From the NCBI GenBank assembly GCA_005884305.1, contig VAYL01000034.1, forward strand, positions 2,743 to 11,120: DNA of 8,378 nt, read 5' to 3'. The DNA comes from Actinomycetota bacterium. Its GTDB lineage: Bacteria > Actinomycetota > Thermoleophilia > Solirubrobacterales > 70-9. Shown here one piece after another: positions 6,009 through 8,378 of the stretch. The translations under genes and the position numbers were made by a program. Each line of letters begins with the position of its first letter. The stretch's first letter is position 1. Below the pieces are notes generated by a model. It did not search any database and was not told where the DNA came from. It saw only the letters and a program-made list of their open reading frames with translations.

Positions 6009-7433
6009 ATGACGGTCGAAACAGGTAGCGGGGGCGCCGCCAAGACCATCGACCGCAGGAGGATTGCCGGGCTCACCGAGGCGGAGCAGGCGAACTTCAG
6101 AGAGCGAACGCGCGCGTCGGCGGAGCGGTTCGAGCGCGCGCTCAAGGTGATGCCGGGGGGCGTTCCGTCGTCCTTCCAGCAGAACGACCCGTGGCCCACC
6201 TACATCGAGCGCGGCGACGGTGCTCGCGTGTGGGACGTGGATGGCAACGAGTACGCCGACTTCCACAACGGCTTCGGGGTGATGTGCATCGGCCACGCCA
6301 ACCCGAAGGTCGGCGCCGCCGTCAAGGCTCGCGTGGATCTCGGCACGCACTTCGCAGCGCCGACCGATGGGTCGATCGTCGTTGCCGAGGAGCTCCAGCG
6401 CCGCTTCGGGCTGCCGCAGTGGCGGTTCACCAACTCCGGGACCGAGTCGACGATGGACGCGGTGCATCTGGCGCGCGGCGCCACGGGACGCGACGTGATC
6501 TTGAAGATCGAGGGCTCCTACCACGGCCACCACGATGCGGTGATGGTCTCCGTGTATCCGGAGCTCGAGGAGCTGGGCGAGCGCGACGATCCGCGCTCGG
6601 TTCCTTACGGCGCGGGCTATCCGCGGGCGCTCACCGACCTCACCCGCGCCGTGCCGTTCAACGACGCGGACGTTCTTGAGTCGGTTCTGAACAAGCTCGA
6701 CGGCCAGGTCGCCGGCCTAATCATGGAGCCGGCGATGATGAACATCAACATCATCCCGCCGGTCCCCGGGTACCTGGCGCGGGTGCGCGAGCTCACGGCG
6801 AAGCACGGCGTGAAGCTGATCTTCGATGAGGTGAAGACCGGCGCGACGATCTCCTACGGCGGCGCCACCAAGCGCTTCGGTGTGACTCCGGACATGATCA
6901 CGCTCGCCAAGGCGGTCTGCGGCGGCTATCCCGGCGGGGCCATCGGCATGACCGGCGAGATGGCGGAGATCGTTGCGAGTGGCAAGGTCCACCAGTACGG
7001 GACCTTCAACGGCAACCCGCTGGTGATGGCGGCGGCCGAGGCGGCGCTCACCGAGGTACTCACCGAGGACGTCTATCGAAAGCTCGAGGACACCAACGAG
7101 CAGCTCAAGTCCGCCTGCCAGGACATCATCGACCGCTACGGCCTACCTGCTTACACAGAGGGCATGGGCGCGAAGGGCTGCGTGATCTTCTCGTCGGAGC
7201 CGCTGCGCGAGTACCGCGACTACCTCACCAAGGTCGATGGCGAGCTCTCGACGCTGGCGTGGCTCTACCACATGAACCACGGCATCTTTATGACGCCCGG
7301 TGTCGAGGAGGAGTGGACGCTTTCGGTCGCGCACTCAGGAGAGGACGTCGAGCGCTACCTGGCCGCGTTCGAGGCGTTCGCGACGGACGTAACATCAGCA
7401 ACGGCAACGGCACCAGCCGCTTTCGGGGGCTAA
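6009..7433 (+). CDS. Class III PLP aminotransferase, glutamate-1-semialdehyde aminomutase-like
   Basis: A 474-residue fold-type I PLP enzyme of class III. The phosphate-binding turn NSGTEST is at 142-148, YHGHHD at 171-176, Asp273 (IFDEVKTG) should pair with the pyridine nitrogen, and Lys301 (TLAKAVCGGYPGGAIG) is the predicted Schiff-base lysine; GTFNGNPLVMAAAEAAL (331-347) is the conserved late motif. Similarity is closest to HemL-type proteins (VMPGG near the N-terminus, LARGATGRD, YGGA), but the HemL EPVAGNMG segment is EPAMMNINIIPPVPGYL here, and the protein is longer than the usual roughly 430 residues, with an N-terminal extension and an Ala/Thr-rich tail (TSATATAPAAFGG). No other haem gene is nearby. 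I therefore call a HemL-like transaminase or mutase of unknown substrate. It is divergent from the VOC gene with 43 bp between starts and probably leaderless. Confidence 0.9.
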   Translation: MTVETGSGGAAKTIDRRRIAGLTEAEQANFRERTRASAERFERALKVMPGGVPSSFQQNDPWPTYIERGDGARVWDVDGNEYADFHNGFGVMCIGHANPKVGAAVKARVDLGTHFAAPTDGSIVVAEELQRRFGLPQWRFTNSGTESTMDAVHLARGATGRDVILKIEGSYHGHHDAVMVSVYPELEELGERDDPRSVPYGAGYPRALTDLTRAVPFNDADVLESVLNKLDGQVAGLIMEPAMMNINIIPPVPGYLARVRELTAKHGVKLIFDEVKTGATISYGGATKRFGVTPDMITLAKAVCGGYPGGAIGMTGEMAEIVASGKVHQYGTFNGNPLVMAAAEAALTEVLTEDVYRKLEDTNEQLKSACQDIIDRYGLPAYTEGMGAKGCVIFSSEPLREYRDYLTKVDGELSTLAWLYHMNHGIFMTPGVEEEWTLSVAHSGEDVERYLAAFEAFATDVTSATATAPAAFGG

Positions 7434-7441
7434 ACGCCCCC
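7425..7441. terminator. GC hairpin at the aminotransferase stop
   Basis: GGGGGC (7425-7430), loop TAAAC, GCCCCC (7436-7441) forms a 6-bp all-GC stem whose loop contains the TAA stop codon. It lies in the gap before the convergent ACT gene stop (7462). No T-tract follows on either strand, so it is terminator-like rather than a canonical intrinsic terminator. Confidence 0.45.
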
Positions 7442-7461
7442 TGATCGGAACATTCCTGAAG

Positions 7462-7848
7462 CTAAGCGCCGTCCAGCGCCGCGCGGGCGCTGTCCATGTC
7501 GTCGGTGGCGATGACGAGCTTGATGCCGCCGAACGTGGTGTAGGCGAGCTCGATGTTCACGTTCGCCTCTCCCAGGGCGCGCGCGAGGCCGCCGAGGGTC
7601 CCCGGCTGATCGGCAACGTCGATGACCAGGACCTCGCGCTCGTCGGCCACGCCCATGCCGGCTTCGTCGAGGGCGCGGCGCGCTGCCGAAGCCGCGCCAT
7701 CGTCGAACAGCAGATGGATCACGCCATGTCCCTCGCCGGTGAAGGCACACATCCCCTGAATGTTCACGCCCGCCTGGCCGGTCGCCTCGCCGAGGCGGGC
7801 GAGCTCGCCAGGACGATCCTGAAGCACGACCGTGAAGTTCTTGGCCAC
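7462..7848 (-). CDS. Stand-alone tandem ACT-domain protein
   Basis: A 128-residue protein made of two ACT domains with almost nothing else. Domain 1 (about 4-66) has DRPGELARLGEATGQAGVNI, and domain 2 (about 72-126) repeats it as DQPGTLGGLARALGEANVNI, an internal duplication of the ligand-binding loop and first helix. ACT domains bind amino acids or related small molecules, usually at dimer interfaces, and regulate an attached or partner enzyme; no catalytic or DNA-binding domain is present, so this would act in trans or as a sensor. GTG at 7848 is the start: GGAGG lies at 7855-7859 with a 6-nt spacer. It is convergent with the PLP enzyme (28-nt gap) and divergent from the YyaL-like gene. Ligand and partner are unknown. 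Confidence 0.88.
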   Translation of the reverse strand: MAKNFTVVLQDRPGELARLGEATGQAGVNIQGMCAFTGEGHGVIHLLFDDGAASAARRALDEAGMGVADEREVLVIDVADQPGTLGGLARALGEANVNIELAYTTFGGIKLVIATDDMDSARAALDGA

Positions 7849-7854
7849 TCTCGT

Positions 7855-7859
7855 CCTCC
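7855..7859 (-). promoter_or_regulatory. Strong ribosome binding site for ACT-domain gene
   Basis: GGAGG on the minus strand, 6 nt before GTG 7848, decides this non-ATG start. It is one of the few strong Shine-Dalgarno sites in the window. Confidence 0.75.
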
Positions 7860-7866
7860 GGCTGGG

Positions 7867-7875
7867 GGTATATCA
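7867..7875 (-). promoter_or_regulatory. Candidate extended -10 for ACT-domain gene
   Basis: On the minus strand TGATATACC resembles an extended -10 (TGNTATAAT), with the hexamer TATACC at 7867-7872. Transcription would start near 7860, giving a short leader that begins at the GGAGG. This is the only AT-rich stretch in the 97 bp on that side. No clear -35 hexamer is seen. Confidence 0.4.
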
Positions 7876-7877
7876 GT

Positions 7878-7891
7878 GGCCGGGCCCGGCC
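7878..7891. promoter_or_regulatory. Perfect 14-bp GC palindrome upstream of ACT-domain promoter
   Basis: GGCCGGGCCCGGCC is its own reverse complement and lies 2 bp upstream of the candidate extended -10, in the -10/-35 spacer. CGGGCCC recurs at 7899-7905, 18 bp further along. It may be an operator, but short G/C-only palindromes arise easily in DNA of this composition. Confidence 0.3.
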
Positions 7892-7929
7892 GGCACGTCG
7901 GGCCCCTGAGTCGGCCTCGTGGCGCTGGG

Positions 7930-7935
7930 TAGCCT
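7930..7935 (+). promoter_or_regulatory. Candidate -10 element upstream of YyaL-like gene
   Basis: TAGCCT (TANNNT pattern) ends 10 nt before ATG 7946, so a transcript would start within a few bases of that ATG. No clear -35 is seen. Confidence 0.3.
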
Positions 7936-7945
7936 GGGAACACCT

Positions 7946-7990
7946 ATGAACGACACATGCCAGTGCCGGCGCCGTACGGCACCGGCCTAA
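7946..7990 (+). CDS. Possible 14-residue Cys-containing leader peptide
   Basis: A short ORF encodes [14 protein letters not shown] and stops with TAA at 7988-7990, only 5 nt before the ATG of the YyaL-like gene, in a different frame. No Shine-Dalgarno precedes it, but the TAGCCT box suggests a leaderless start. The peptide has a Cys-Gln-Cys and three consecutive Arg codons, and a strong hairpin covers its second half. Cysteine-containing leaderless leader ORFs are known as attenuators in mycobacteria, so regulation by cysteine supply is conceivable. With 14 codons, chance is a serious alternative. Confidence 0.3.
   Translation: MNDTCQCRRRTAPA
7965..7986. promoter_or_regulatory. Near-perfect 22-bp palindrome/hairpin before YyaL-like start
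   Basis: GCCGG (7965-7969) pairs with CCGGC (7982-7986), one C-A mismatch follows, then the inner 10 bp GCCGTACGGC (7971-7980) are self-complementary; 10 of 11 pairs match. It ends 9 nt before ATG 7996 and lies almost wholly inside the possible leader ORF, so a ribosome stopping at 7988-7990 would melt it. No Shine-Dalgarno lies between hairpin and ATG. It could be an RNA control element or a protein-binding dyad. Confidence 0.45.
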
Positions 7991-7995
7991 CGCAC

Positions 7996-8378
7996 ATGGC
8001 CAACCGCCTCGCCCTCGAGACCAGCCCCTACCTCCTCCAGCACAAGGACAACCCGGTCGACTGGTACCCGTGGGGGCCCGAGGCGCTCGAGCGTGCGCGC
8101 CAGACCGACCGCCCGATTCTGCTGTCAGTCGGGTACTCCGCGTGCCACTGGTGCCACGTCATGGAGCGTGAGTCCTTCGAGGACCCCGACACGGCCGCCT
8201 ACATGAACGAGCACTTCGTCCCGATCAAGGTCGATCGCGAGGAACGACCGGACGTCGATGCGATCTACATGGAGGCGGTTCAGGGGATGACCGGGCACGG
8301 GGGCTGGCCGATGACCGTGTTCTGCGACGCCGAGGGCGTCCCCTTCTACGGCGGCACCTACTACCCGCCGGAGCCGCG
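7996..8378 (+). CDS. YyaL/SSP411-type thioredoxin-domain protein, 3'-truncated by window
   Basis: The first 127 codons of a protein of the DUF255/thioredoxin-like family (bacterial YyaL, eukaryotic spermatogenesis-associated protein 20). The conserved opening [25 protein letters not shown] (residues 3-27) is followed by a thioredoxin-like CxxC, Cys50-His-Trp-Cys53, in [18 protein letters not shown], then [14 protein letters not shown] and [10 protein letters not shown]; all are family hallmarks. Full-length members are about 600-700 residues, with an alpha/alpha-barrel of the glycosidase or epimerase type after this domain; that part lies beyond the window. Cellular function is not established. 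ATG 7996 fits the family N-terminus; an in-frame ATG at 7957 would add 13 residues and is less likely. There is no Shine-Dalgarno, so translation may depend on the short upstream ORF or on a leaderless start. Confidence 0.93.
   Translation, partial: MANRLALETSPYLLQHKDNPVDWYPWGPEALERARQTDRPILLSVGYSACHWCHVMERESFEDPDTAAYMNEHFVPIKVDREERPDVDAIYMEAVQGMTGHGGWPMTVFCDAEGVPFYGGTYYPPEP

Noticed and set aside
5966..6199. Extension of the VOC gene by 78 codons to 6199
   Set aside because: It would overlap the divergent PLP enzyme; the first VOC strand begins right after ATG 5965.
6009..7433. Naming the PLP enzyme hemL
   Set aside because: The EPVAGNMG segment is not conserved, the protein is longer, and there is no haem gene nearby.
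7957..7995. ATG 7957 as the start of the YyaL-like protein
   Set aside because: It is in frame, but the 13 added residues ([13 protein letters not shown]) do not fit the family N-terminus, which begins near [14 protein letters not shown].

Overview
The window is GC-rich, tightly packed DNA with strong C/G preference at third codon positions. The gene set suggests a high-GC actinobacterium: an oxygen-tolerant-type KorAB 2-oxoglutarate:ferredoxin oxidoreductase, an MmpL/MMPL-family transporter, and several starts with no Shine-Dalgarno sequence but a TANNNT hexamer 7-10 nt upstream, as in leaderless transcripts. A deep-branching class such as Thermoleophilia is possible, but that is only an impression from gene content. 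No rRNA, tRNA, CRISPR, IS element or phage gene was seen. Most of the window is ordinary chromosomal gene content.

Layout. (1) 2-1878, plus strand: the 3' part of korA and all of korB, overlapping by ATGA; a central-carbon enzyme. (2) 1892-4358, minus strand: an MMPL-family membrane transporter that is disrupted near 2644-2652 (frameshift plus an apparent loss of roughly 20 residues), followed 29 nt later by a small TfoX-N-domain protein. (3) 4359-5025: a 223-bp divergent control region with an AT-rich pocket and an imperfect 20-bp palindrome, a doubtful 40-codon leaderless ORF, and a cysteine-free MarR-family regulator on the plus strand, probably controlling the transporter. (4) 5045-5965, minus strand: a two-domain VOC protein of the PcpA/MhqO ring-cleaving dioxygenase type. 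(5) 5966-6008: a 43-bp divergent region holding a 20-bp palindrome (9 of 10 pairs matched) between two opposed TANNNT boxes. (6) 6009-7433, plus strand: a glutamate-1-semialdehyde-aminomutase-like class III PLP enzyme that lacks part of the HemL signature. (7) 7462-7848, minus strand: a stand-alone tandem ACT-domain protein. (8) 7849-7995: a divergent region with a GC palindrome, a possible 14-codon Cys-containing leader ORF and a strong hairpin. (9) 7996 to the end, plus strand: the first 127 codons of a YyaL/SSP411-type thioredoxin-domain protein.

How the genes relate. KorAB is an independent metabolic unit whose operon starts outside the window. The MarR, MMPL and VOC genes form a plausible small detoxification neighbourhood (regulator, efflux, ring-cleaving enzyme), although the efflux gene appears broken here. 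The VOC gene and the aminotransferase share one short promoter region and may be co-regulated. The most unusual signals are regulatory: dyads in each divergent region, and two possible short leader ORFs upstream of marR and the YyaL-like gene. None is proved by sequence alone, and no clearly new multi-gene system is visible.
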